Origin: Kineosporia aurantiaca JCM 3230
GTDB lineage: Bacteria; Actinomycetota; Actinomycetes; Actinomycetales; Kineosporiaceae
NCBI GenBank assembly: GCA_000719025.1
Contig: JODP01000002.1
Coordinates: 372,001-436,000, forward strand
Reading direction: 5' to 3'
Length of the DNA stretch: 64,000 nucleotides
Under the pieces are notes generated by a model that did no database searches, had not been told where the DNA came from, and saw nothing but the letters and a program-made list of their open reading frames with translations. Both the position numbers and the translations under genes were made by a program. Positions 43,417 to 51,625 of the stretch are shown here, in pieces. How positions within the stretch are numbered: position 1 is the first letter of the stretch; every line of letters starts with the position of its first letter.

Positions 43417-45327
43417 GTGGACGCGCGCGGACAAATGATGCTCTCACCCGGAGATCTATTGGCCGGGTACCAGATCGAGGGGTACGTGGCCCGGGGCGGC
43501 ATGGCCGTGGTCTACCGGGCCCGTGACCTGTCCTTGGGGAGGCGGGTTGCGCTGAAGCTGATCGCGCCGGAACTGGCCACCAACGACAAGTTCCGGCAGC
43601 GGTTCATTCGGGAATCCGAGCTGGCAGCGTCCATTGACCATCCGAACGTCCTGCCGATCTACGCGGCCGGTGAGTCTGAGGGCGTTCTCTACATCGCCAT
43701 GCGGTACGTCGACGGAGCGGACCTTGGGCATGTCATCGCAGACGCGGGGCGACTCGATCCGGCCGCCGTCCTGCCGATGTTCACCCAGGTGGCAGCGGCC
43801 CTGGACACTGCCCACGCGCACGGCCTGATCCACCGCGACGTGAAGCCAGGCAACATTCTGGTCGCCCGGATGCCGGGAGAAGCAGGCGAAAGCCATGTCT
43901 ATCTGACTGACTTCGGGCTGACCAAGCGCTCGACCAGCCTGTCCGGCTTCACCACGGCCGGGCACTTCATCGGCACCATTGCCTACGTCGCCCCGGAGCA
44001 GATCGCCGGGCGTGAGGTGACCCGGGCGGCCGATGTCTACGCCATGGGCTGCGTTCTTTACGAAGCGCTCTCCGGCATGGCCCCGTTCCAGCGGGACGAC
44101 GACGCGGCCATGCTCTGGGCCCACATGTCCTCCATGCCGCAACCGCTCGCCGGGTTCGTGCCCGGGATCCCGGAGGCGGTGGACGAAGTGATCGCGCGGG
44201 CCATGGCCAAGGATCCGCAAGAGCGCACCGAATCTTGCCGAGCCGTCATTGCGCAGCTGAGAGAGGCTTTCCGCAGTGGCTATTCGCCCATCGTGCCTGG
44301 TCCGGAGGGCTCAGCCCGTCTGCCCGGTCCCTGGAATCCGGTGACACCACCCGAGTCGCAAAACCCGGCCGGCTACCGGGACAGCTCAGCCGATCAGGAA
44401 CAGCAGCCGGCCGCTCCGGGAAATGTCGATGGCTGGGAGAACCCTGCCGTTCAGAAGAACGAGAACGGCGTCAGGCCGGAGAAGGCCGAAGAGAGCGCGG
44501 AAAGCCCATCCGCGTCGGTCCCAATCGGTCAGCGACGTCCCCCAGCCGACTCCATGGACGATCAACCTGGCATGGACGAACCCCTCTTCACTGCGCCTGC
44601 CCCCGGCGCGGGCCTCGCCGCGGCCGAGGCAGCCGAAGAACTCAACGCAGTCGAGTTGGGAGGTCAGCCTGCGGACGGCAAACGTCGGACCCGCAGTCGC
44701 GCAACGGCGAAAAGCCGGTCCCGTCGCGCACCCTGGATCATTGCGGCCGTGGCCGTGGGCGCGCTCCTGGCCAGCGCCTTCGTGGTTCTCCCGCGGTGGC
44801 TGCAACCGGAGTTCGTGAGCTACTCCGGAGAGGAGAAGTCCACCCCCTGGCTGGCCTTCGACCGGCCCACCGACTGGTCACCGCACTCCAACCTGAGCAA
44901 GACCTGCTTCTGCACCAACCAGTACGGCGCGGTGCTGGAGAGTGGCGACTGGGGCAACGTGATCGCGGCGATCAAGGACGGAACGAGCGTGGAGGGTCTG
45001 TACGCGGAACAGTCGACCCGGCTCGACCTGGAGGACGCCTCGGCGGTCAGCGATCACCTGAAGACGTTCCTGGCCGAGAACAAGAAGGATCTGGAGCCTC
45101 CGGTCCGGACCACGGTCGACAACCGCTCGGCCTGGCTGGTCGAGGGCACGCTGGTCGCCAGCAAGGATCCGACGTTGCGGCTGACCATCCGGTACCTGAT
45201 GGTGATGTCGGCCACCGGCCAGAAGACCGACCAGATCGTGCTTTTCACCCGCGACCGCGACTACCAGAATCTTTCCAAACGCCTGGACCGGGTGCAGAAC
45301 TCGCTGCGGTTCCTGGAGAACGGCTAA
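43417..45327 (+). CDS. Membrane Ser/Thr protein kinase (PknB-like, no PASTA)
   Basis: The 636-residue kinase has a GYVARGGMAVVYRA glycine loop, the VALKLI lysine, HRDVKPGN catalytic loop, DFGL and the VAPEQ activation-segment end, all intact, within residues 10-280. A variable linker to ~435 is followed by one membrane helix (about 440-460) and a ~175-residue outer domain with a CFCTN motif and no PASTA repeats. I chose GTG 43417, four bases after the upstream stop, with AGGGA before it; ATG 43435 is an alternative. The frame's upstream part to 42814 is a shadow of the repeat region. Confidence 0.92.
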   Translation: MDARGQMMLSPGDLLAGYQIEGYVARGGMAVVYRARDLSLGRRVALKLIAPELATNDKFRQRFIRESELAASIDHPNVLPIYAAGESEGVLYIAMRYVDGADLGHVIADAGRLDPAAVLPMFTQVAAALDTAHAHGLIHRDVKPGNILVARMPGEAGESHVYLTDFGLTKRSTSLSGFTTAGHFIGTIAYVAPEQIAGREVTRAADVYAMGCVLYEALSGMAPFQRDDDAAMLWAHMSSMPQPLAGFVPGIPEAVDEVIARAMAKDPQERTESCRAVIAQLREAFRSGYSPIVPGPEGSARLPGPWNPVTPPESQNPAGYRDSSADQEQQPAAPGNVDGWENPAVQKNENGVRPEKAEESAESPSASVPIGQRRPPADSMDDQPGMDEPLFTAPAPGAGLAAAEAAEELNAVELGGQPADGKRRTRSRATAKSRSRRAPWIIAAVAVGALLASAFVVLPRWLQPEFVSYSGEEKSTPWLAFDRPTDWSPHSNLSKTCFCTNQYGAVLESGDWGNVIAAIKDGTSVEGLYAEQSTRLDLEDASAVSDHLKTFLAENKKDLEPPVRTTVDNRSAWLVEGTLVASKDPTLRLTIRYLMVMSATGQKTDQIVLFTRDRDYQNLSKRLDRVQNSLRFLENG

Positions 45328-45331
45328 GGCC

Positions 45332-46474
45332 CTACTCCTCGGGCGGAATCTGGGCGGCGGTGACGGTGTGCTGGCGTGATCCGACGCGGGCCGAAGGCGC
45401 ACGCAGGAACAGCGCCGTGTCGCCGACCTGGAGCGTGCCGCGGGGGCGGATCGCAGCCACCTCACTCACCCGGGTTCCGTCGACCAGGACGCCGTTCGTA
45501 GAGCCCAGGTCGCGCACCTCGAAACCGTCCGCCGTGCGGGAAATACTGGCGTGGCGGCGGGAGACCAGCGGGTCCCAGTCGATGCGGACCTCGCAGTCGG
45601 CGGAGCGGCCGATCACTACCGGGGCCCGGTCGAGCATCGGCCGGGCCTTCAACGTGCCGGACGCATCCAGCCAAACCAGGGTGGGCGCGGTACTGACCGG
45701 CAGAACCGGAGCTCCCACGCCACCGCTGTCCACCGAGTCGGCCTGGCGCAGGATCATCGTCTCCAGTTCGCGCAGCGCCGGACCGGGATCGAGCCCGCCC
45801 TCCTCGGCCAGCACTTCCCGGGCCCGGCGGTAGGCAGCCAGAGCCTCGCTCTGTCGCCCGGCCACGTTCAGCGCCAGCATCAGCTGGCCCCAAAGCCTTT
45901 CCCGCAGCGGCGCCACGGCCAGCAGTTCCTCAAGACGCTCAGGCAGGTCCGATCCGCCCCCGGCCTGGAGTTCAGCGTCAAAAACTATTTCGGCCGCGGA
46001 CAATCGGGCCTCGGCATAGAAGGCCCGACGGCCCTCGAGCGCCGGCACCGGAACGTCTGAACAGAAGTCGCCGCGCCACGCGTCCAGCGCCTGGCGCAGC
46101 CGCGACACCGCCGCAGGCCCGGGGGTCGCGCGACAGCTTCGCAACGCCTCGTCCAGTTCGGCCGCGTCGGTCGACACCACGGCACCGTCCAACCGGTAGC
46201 CGGTGCCCACTCGTTCCAGCGCCGGTCCGTAAGGAGCAAGCAGTGAGCGCAGCTGAGAAACATGCACGTGCAGGGTGTTCGGGGCCGGGCTCTCCACGTC
46301 GAAGAACGCGTCTTCCAGCAGGGCGTCGGTAGTGACGACCCGCCCGGCCCCGGCGGCGAGCGTGGCCAGGATCGCCCGACGGCGGCGTCCCATCACCGAG
46401 ATCGGCCGGTCCTCGACGTGCAGCTCCAGCGGGCCCAGCAAACCGATCCGAACCGGCCGCCCGACAGCGTCCAT
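45332..46474 (-). CDS. EmbR-like SARP regulator with C-terminal FHA domain
   Basis: The 380-residue protein has an OmpR-type winged helix at the N-terminus (GPLELHVEDRPISVMGRRRR region, then TLHVHVSQLRSLL), a BTAD bundle (about 100-250) and an FHA domain (about 275-365) with VVIGRSADCEVRI, SRRHASI and DLGSTNGVLVDG. Mycobacterial EmbR has this architecture and is phosphorylated by PknH through its FHA domain. The convergent kinase gene ends only four bases away, so a kinase-EmbR pair is likely. Target genes are unknown. Confidence 0.92.
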   Translation of the reverse strand: MDAVGRPVRIGLLGPLELHVEDRPISVMGRRRRAILATLAAGAGRVVTTDALLEDAFFDVESPAPNTLHVHVSQLRSLLAPYGPALERVGTGYRLDGAVVSTDAAELDEALRSCRATPGPAAVSRLRQALDAWRGDFCSDVPVPALEGRRAFYAEARLSAAEIVFDAELQAGGGSDLPERLEELLAVAPLRERLWGQLMLALNVAGRQSEALAAYRRAREVLAEEGGLDPGPALRELETMILRQADSVDSGGVGAPVLPVSTAPTLVWLDASGTLKARPMLDRAPVVIGRSADCEVRIDWDPLVSRRHASISRTADGFEVRDLGSTNGVLVDGTRVSEVAAIRPRGTLQVGDTALFLRAPSARVGSRQHTVTAAQIPPEE

Positions 46475-46487
46475 TGTTCGAAAGCCC

Positions 46488-46811
46488 TTATCCGAGATGA
46501 GGCGTGAACTCGGCCAGAATCGTCTCGCGCGGCTTGACGCCCTTGATCCGCGCCACTTCCCGCCCGCCCCGGAACAGCACCAGGGTGGGCATCGAGGTGA
46601 CCGCGTACAGGTCGGCCACCACGGGGTTCTCGTCCACGTCGAGGCTGATCACGCGCAGGCGACCGGCCTCGTCGGCGGCGATCTGCTCGAGGACCGGGGC
46701 GACCATCTGGCAGGGCGGGCACCACTCCGCGGAGAAGTCGACCAGCACCGGCTGCGGGCTGGCCAGCACATCGGCGGCGAACGTGGCCTCGGTCGTGGTG
46801 GTCAGGGGCAC
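46488..46811 (-). CDS. Thioredoxin
   Basis: The 107-residue protein has the thioredoxin active site WCPPC (near residue 30; Pro replaces the usual Gly) and the cis-Pro segment TSMPTLVLFRGG. It reduces protein disulfides in the cytoplasm. It lies 13 bases upstream of the EmbR-like gene on the same strand and may share its transcript. Confidence 0.93.
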   Translation of the reverse strand: MPLTTTTEATFAADVLASPQPVLVDFSAEWCPPCQMVAPVLEQIAADEAGRLRVISLDVDENPVVADLYAVTSMPTLVLFRGGREVARIKGVKPRETILAEFTPHLG

Positions 46812-46841
46812 GGCTCCACGATAACCCGCCCGCCCCGGATC

Positions 46842-46920
46842 CCATGATCACGAGGGAAGAACTCCATGATCACGGGGGAAGAAGTCCATGATCACGGGGG
46901 CGGAAGTGCATGATCACGAA
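46842..46920. repeat. TGATCA repeat cluster 4: four units in 22-bp tandem
   Basis: Cores start at 46845, 46867, 46889 and 46911, all in reverse orientation, each step exactly 22. The cluster lies between the stop of the DMT exporter gene and the start of the thioredoxin gene, both on the minus strand; units read forward along that strand. Confidence 0.95.
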
Positions 46921-46932
46921 GGGGGTGGGGGG

Positions 46933-47859
46933 TTAGTGGACGGGGGTGGGTTCGGGGGAGGCGGAGGGAGAGCTGGGGGTGGCTGGGGTGGAGGACTGGC
47001 CGTTGACCAGGTAGGAGCCGGTGAGCACGAGCACGAAGCCGACCAGGGTCCAGAGGGTGACCTGCTCGTTCAGGAACACCGCGCCGGCGATCACCGCGAC
47101 CACCGGGTTGAGGTAGACGATGGTGGTGGCGCGGACCGGGCCCAGTTCACCGATCAGGGCGAAGAGCAGCAAGAAGGCAGCGGCGGTGCAGACCACGGCG
47201 AGCACAGCCACCGCCGCCAGCACCTTGCCGGACGGAACCGCATCCGGCAGGCCGGGCCCGAGCAGGACCACGGGCAGGTAGATCAGCGCCGACAGGGTGA
47301 TTGAGACGGCCATGACCGGCAGGCCCGGCAGGTCGCTGAGGTAGCGCGAGAGGATCACCGGGCCGATCGCGTAACCCAGCACCACGATGCCCATCTCGGC
47401 CACCGCGCCAAGGTCGGACACATCCAGGTCGAGGCCGACCAGTGCGCTTACCCCGGCCATGCCGACCAGCAGGCCAAGGGCGCCGCGTGACCCCAGCCGC
47501 TCGGCCCGCCGCAAGGCCAGGGCGATCACCACGCCGACGACCGGCACCGCGGAGATCAGGATGGCGGCGGTGGAGCTGGAAAGGGTCTGTTCAGCGCGGG
47601 TGAGGAACAGCCAGGGGAACACCACCTCGGCCACCGTGTAGGCCAGCAGCGGCCGCCATTGCCGCAGCACCGCCGGAAGAGCGGCCCGGTTGGACCGGCT
47701 GATCAGGGTGAGCGGGACCAGCACGAGGGTGGCCAGGCCGGTGCGGCCCAGGACCAGTACCGAGGGGGCCAGCTCCTCCCCCGCCACCTTGATGAACAAG
47801 TACGGGATCCCCCAGGCCAGGCCCAGGCTGACGAAAAGGATCAGCGCTCTGCGGCTCAT
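46933..47859 (-). CDS. DMT/EamA family transporter
   Basis: The 308-residue protein has about ten hydrophobic helices in two EamA repeats, starting LILFVSLGLAWGIPYLFIKVA and with PVVAVIAGAVFLNEQVTLW in the second. It probably exports a metabolite. The tail is Pro/Ser/Thr-rich. The ATG at 47859 gives the family start. It is divergent from a LysR regulator. Confidence 0.9.
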   Translation of the reverse strand: MSRRALILFVSLGLAWGIPYLFIKVAGEELAPSVLVLGRTGLATLVLVPLTLISRSNRAALPAVLRQWRPLLAYTVAEVVFPWLFLTRAEQTLSSSTAAILISAVPVVGVVIALALRRAERLGSRGALGLLVGMAGVSALVGLDLDVSDLGAVAEMGIVVLGYAIGPVILSRYLSDLPGLPVMAVSITLSALIYLPVVLLGPGLPDAVPSGKVLAAVAVLAVVCTAAAFLLLFALIGELGPVRATTIVYLNPVVAVIAGAVFLNEQVTLWTLVGFVLVLTGSYLVNGQSSTPATPSSPSASPEPTPVH

Positions 47860-47910
47860 GTCCGCCAGAATGCTCTCGCCAGGATCATGAAGTCCATCTA
47901 GATTTTCTGC

Positions 47911-48849
47911 ATGGCAATCGACAGTCCGGACTTCACGATCGACCTGCGCAAGCTCCGGCTCCTGCGGGCGGTCGAGCAGCGGGGCACGGTGATCGCGGCG
48001 GCGTCGGGGCTGCACCTCACCCCGTCCGCGGTCAGCCAGCAGATCGCCGGGCTGGCCCGCGAGCTGGGAGTGCCGTTGCTGGAGAAGCAGGGACGCGGGG
48101 TGCGGCTGACCGGTCATGCCCGGGTGCTGCTCGGTCACGCGCACACGATCGAGGCCCAGCTCGAGCTCGCCCGCGCCGATCTGGCCGCGTTTGGGGACGG
48201 TTCAGTCGGCGAGGTGCGGGTGGCGACCCTGCCCACGGCGGTGGCGGCGGTGCTCGGGCCGGCGATGGCCGAGCTGCGGGTGCAGCGCCCGGGCCTGCAG
48301 GTGCTTTCGCGGGACATGGATCCGAAGGGCGCGCTGCGGGCCCTGGACGCGGGTGACGTGGACATCGCGATTACCGTCGACCATCCCGGCGGCCCGCGCC
48401 CGGACGACCCGCGCTACGCCCGGGTGGACCTGATCACCGACATCCTGGACGCGGTCGTCCGGGAGGACCACCCGCTGGCCGGATCAGCCCAGATCGAGCT
48501 GGCCGACCTCGCCCACGAGCAGTGGATCTCCGGTAACCCGAACGACGCCTGTGCGGCGATTGCCGACAGCGCCTGTGCCGCTGCGGGTTTTCAGCCGGAC
48601 GTGCGGCACTGGACGATCGAGTACGACGCGCTCGCGGCCCTGGTGGCCGCCGGGGCCGGGGTTGGGCTCATACCGCGTCTGGCGCAGCCGCTGCGCTTCC
48701 CCAGTGTCCGCACCATCCCCGTGGCCGGTGCCTGCCCGGCCCGGTTGGTCTACGCCATCACCCGGGCGGGCCGGGCGGCCGACGCGCCCACCTCGGTGGT
48801 TCTGCAGAAGCTGCGTGAGGTGGCGGCGGCCCGACACGACGCCAGTTGA
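47911..48849 (+). CDS. LysR family transcriptional regulator
   Basis: The 312-residue protein has the LysR helix-turn-helix VIAAASGLHLTPSAVSQQIA near residue 27 and a typical effector domain. It is divergent from the EamA transporter with a 51-base gap and is its likely regulator. The ligand is unknown. Confidence 0.9.
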   Translation: MAIDSPDFTIDLRKLRLLRAVEQRGTVIAAASGLHLTPSAVSQQIAGLARELGVPLLEKQGRGVRLTGHARVLLGHAHTIEAQLELARADLAAFGDGSVGEVRVATLPTAVAAVLGPAMAELRVQRPGLQVLSRDMDPKGALRALDAGDVDIAITVDHPGGPRPDDPRYARVDLITDILDAVVREDHPLAGSAQIELADLAHEQWISGNPNDACAAIADSACAAAGFQPDVRHWTIEYDALAALVAAGAGVGLIPRLAQPLRFPSVRTIPVAGACPARLVYAITRAGRAADAPTSVVLQKLREVAAARHDAS

Positions 48850-48874
48850 CCACGAGCTTCCGGACCGAAGAAAA

Positions 48875-48911
48875 GTCCATGATCACGAGGGAAGAAGTCC
48901 ATGATCACGGA
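48875..48911. repeat. TGATCA repeat cluster 5: two units, 22-bp spacing
   Basis: Cores at 48880 and 48902 in reverse orientation, between the convergent LysR and Rv1733c-like genes and abutting the stop of the latter. Confidence 0.93.
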
Positions 48912-48917
48912 GGGGGG

Positions 48918-49526
48918 TCAGCCGCGGGTGTCGCGGAAGCCCTCGGAACGGCTCTCGTTGAAGCGCCGCCACTCCGCGTCCAGATCCCGGGTGCGCCGCC
49001 GGTCCAGCCCGAACCGGGAGGCCTGGTAACCGCCGAGGGCGAGCACCGTGGCCAGGACGGTCAGCCCGAGCCCGAGGCCCAGGGTGTCGAGCCAGACGTT
49101 CAGCCGGGTCATCGGGGCCTGGGTCATCACGCCCTTCGGGTCCACCCACACCGGGATCAGGTCACCGGCCTGGGTGGCCTGGGTGACCGCGATGTGCCCG
49201 GTGTGGTTCACCCGGTCCGGATAGGTCCAGGACAGCTCGGCCAGGTGGTTGCGGGCGATCACCACGTCCGGGTCGCTGCCGACCACGGTGGCCGAGACCA
49301 GGTGCCGGGTTGCCAGTTCGTGGTCGGAGATCGCGGAGAAGTGGTTCCAGGTGCGCAGACTGCCCAGCACCGCGATCGGCAGGACCGCCAGGACCAGCAG
49401 GACCGCCGCCAGCCCGGAGAACGCCTGGACCCGGTCGCTGCGCCGGCGCAACGGGTTGCGGGCCGGCCCGAAGCCCGGTCGTACCGCCCGCGCGCAACCC
49501 CCCAGCCAGACCCGCACCTGAGACAT
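48918..49526 (-). CDS. Rv1733c-like two-helix membrane protein
   Basis: The 202-residue protein has RNPLRRRSDRVQA before a first membrane helix (about 36-57) and a second at about 148-170, with an extracytoplasmic region between. Layout and the N-P-L-R-R-x-x-D-R-V motif match the actinobacterial Rv1733c family. The function is unknown. Confidence 0.75.
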   Translation of the reverse strand: MSQVRVWLGGCARAVRPGFGPARNPLRRRSDRVQAFSGLAAVLLVLAVLPIAVLGSLRTWNHFSAISDHELATRHLVSATVVGSDPDVVIARNHLAELSWTYPDRVNHTGHIAVTQATQAGDLIPVWVDPKGVMTQAPMTRLNVWLDTLGLGLGLTVLATVLALGGYQASRFGLDRRRTRDLDAEWRRFNESRSEGFRDTRG

Positions 49527-49674
49527 CGTCGTCCGCCTCTCATCCCCGGGTGTTCCCGGACCGCCGCGCTTCCCCTCTATTCAGGCCCTCCGAGGCCGGT
49601 TGCGCCACCCGGTGTACAGGTCTGGTTCCCAAGAGGGGACGAACGGACGATCCGAAGGGGCCCGAGGTCCCGCC

Positions 49675-51483
49675 CTACTTGTCCGAGTCCTTGACCCCGG
49701 CGCTGGTCGCCAGCGCGTATGCCTGCTGCGGGGTCTTCCCCACTCCGTTGTACTTAACGGTGTACTGAGTGCTGACCGGCACGCAGCTGGACTTGTTGGC
49801 GCTGGAGGCGTGGGAGTCGGACAGCGCCTCGGCCTTATCGGCCTTGGTGAGCGCCGGGTAGCTGGTTCCGGTGGTCCAGTCCTCGCCCATCGCCACGGTG
49901 ATCACCTTGACGCTCTTGTCCGCCTTCAGCAGCGAGACCGGCACGTCCAGGTCGGTGGCCAGCTGCTGGGCCTGGGTGAGCTGGGACTTGCCGCTGTAGA
50001 GGATCTGGGTATGCGTCTCCAGCTCGGCGGACGAGGCGTCGGCGGAGGCGATGTACCCCTCCTTCTTGAGCGAGTCGCTCACCTTGGTGGCCCGGCCGTC
50101 GACCCCGCTGTGGTTCTGCACCTTCACCGAGAAGAAGCTCTTGGAGGTGGAGGTGGGGCTCGCAGTCGGGCTGGCCGAGGCACTCGGGCTCGCCGTGGAG
50201 GTCGTCGACTTGGCCTTGCTCAGCGACCGGTCGTCCACGATGGTGGCGAACAGCTTGGCCGCGGCCGGGGCCGCCACCACCCGGTTGGGGTTGGTCGGGT
50301 CGGCCATGGTCTGCATCGTGGTGAAGGTGATCCGGTCGGTGTCGACCTTGTTGAACTCCTTGGCCAGCGAGATCAGCTTGGGGATGCTGTCCAGCCCGTC
50401 GTCCACGGTCAGCGCCTTGGTTGCGGCGTTCGCCACGCCGAGCAGCTTGGTCGGGTTCAGCAGAGTGCCCTTGGCCTTGATCGCCTGGATCGCGCCGGAC
50501 AGGAACGCGTGCTGACCATAGGTGCGCCCGAGGTCGCTGCCGTCGCCAAAACCGTGCCTCGTGCGCACGAACTCCAGCGCGGCCTCGCCCTTCAGCGTGT
50601 GTTTACCCTTGGACAGCTTCAGGTGCGAGTAATTGTCGTAGACGTTGTTGTTCACGCACACCTGCACACCGCCGGTGGCGTCGGACATCGCGATCACGCC
50701 GGAGAAGTCGACCATGGCGAAGTGGTCGATGGTGACGCCGGTGAGCTGGTGGATGGTGGCGACCGAGCAGCCCGGGCCGTACAGCAGGCTCCCGTTGATC
50801 TGCCCGTACCGCTCACCGATGCTGGTCCCGTTGTCCGGGTCTTTGCAGCCCGGCATCTCGGTCATCAGGTCCCGCGGGATGCTCACCGCGCTGATGTTGC
50901 TGCGGTCGGCCGAGACGTGCACCAAGAGTTCGACGTCGGCCCGGGCACCCCCCTCGTCGCAGGCGCCGCCGAGCTTGCAGTCCTCCGCGGTCGTGCGGGC
51001 GTCGGTGCCGATCACCAGGATGTTGACCGGGAACCGGCCCTCAGCGTCCGCCTTCTTCACGCCCTCGCTACCGGTGGTGCCGTTGAACAGTGAGGACGAG
51101 GCAATGTTGGCGTTCAGCCGGTGGTAGACGTAGAAGCCGCCGGCCGAGGCCACCACCAGGAGCAGCACCAGGCTGTAGAGAATGCCGCGGAGCCAGGGGT
51201 GGCGAGGCCCCTTCTCGCGCGCGTGCCGGACCGGGCGGGAGTCGTCCTCCGGCTCGAACTCCGGGCCGGGCACCGGTCGAGCGCCCCGGTCGGGGCCGCG
51301 TCCGGCGCTGGGCACCCGGGCGAAGTCACGGTCGCGCGTGCTTCGGGGGTCGCGGGCGGAGTCCCGCCGCGGGTCCCGGCCATGGTCCCGGTCGTAGTCC
51401 CGCTCGCTGTCGCGCCTCGGGTCCCGCCCAGAGCCTCTTCCGGACCGTGGCTCCGGGGGGCGGCCATCCCCACGAGGGCTCAC
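49675..51483 (-). CDS. LytR-CpsA-Psr (LCP) family protein with LytR C-terminal domain
   Basis: LCP enzymes attach wall polymers (arabinogalactan, teichoic acid or similar) to peptidoglycan from lipid carriers, outside the membrane. The 602-residue protein has an Arg/Asp-rich cytoplasmic start, one membrane helix (about 100-120) and an LCP domain with VLVIGTD-like ILVIGTDART, SIPRDLM and RTRHGFGDGSDLGRT carrying the conserved Arg and Asp residues. After a Ser/Thr/Pro linker comes a LytR_C domain (VKVQNHSGVDGRA). I take GTG 51483; the frame to 51558 would run through a palindrome and reads unlike the family. Confidence 0.92.
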   Translation of the reverse strand: MSPRGDGRPPEPRSGRGSGRDPRRDSERDYDRDHGRDPRRDSARDPRSTRDRDFARVPSAGRGPDRGARPVPGPEFEPEDDSRPVRHAREKGPRHPWLRGILYSLVLLLVVASAGGFYVYHRLNANIASSSLFNGTTGSEGVKKADAEGRFPVNILVIGTDARTTAEDCKLGGACDEGGARADVELLVHVSADRSNISAVSIPRDLMTEMPGCKDPDNGTSIGERYGQINGSLLYGPGCSVATIHQLTGVTIDHFAMVDFSGVIAMSDATGGVQVCVNNNVYDNYSHLKLSKGKHTLKGEAALEFVRTRHGFGDGSDLGRTYGQHAFLSGAIQAIKAKGTLLNPTKLLGVANAATKALTVDDGLDSIPKLISLAKEFNKVDTDRITFTTMQTMADPTNPNRVVAAPAAAKLFATIVDDRSLSKAKSTTSTASPSASASPTASPTSTSKSFFSVKVQNHSGVDGRATKVSDSLKKEGYIASADASSAELETHTQILYSGKSQLTQAQQLATDLDVPVSLLKADKSVKVITVAMGEDWTTGTSYPALTKADKAEALSDSHASSANKSSCVPVSTQYTVKYNGVGKTPQQAYALATSAGVKDSDK

Positions 51484-51522
51484 GATCTGAATCTCTGCGC
51501 TGGCATAAGGGGGCACACTAAC

Positions 51523-51554
51523 GGCACATGCTGTGCCATAGCACAGCATGTGCC
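51523..51554. promoter_or_regulatory. Perfect 14-bp inverted repeat upstream of the LCP gene
   Basis: GGCACATGCTGTGC (51523-51536) and GCACAGCATGTGCC (51541-51554) are exact inverted arms around CATA, 40 bases upstream of the LCP start and 72 bases from the end of the FUSC gene. It may be an operator, or a terminator for the FUSC transcript. Confidence 0.7.
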
Positions 51555-51625
51555 ACAAATCATAGGGCCCAATACTGGACGCGGACCGCTCACCTGGGCC
51601 TTCTCGGCAGGACCCTCACCGAATG

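Noticed and set aside
51484..51558. Upstream ATG for the LCP protein
   Set aside because: It would place the perfect palindrome inside coding sequence and gives an N-terminus unlike LCP proteins.
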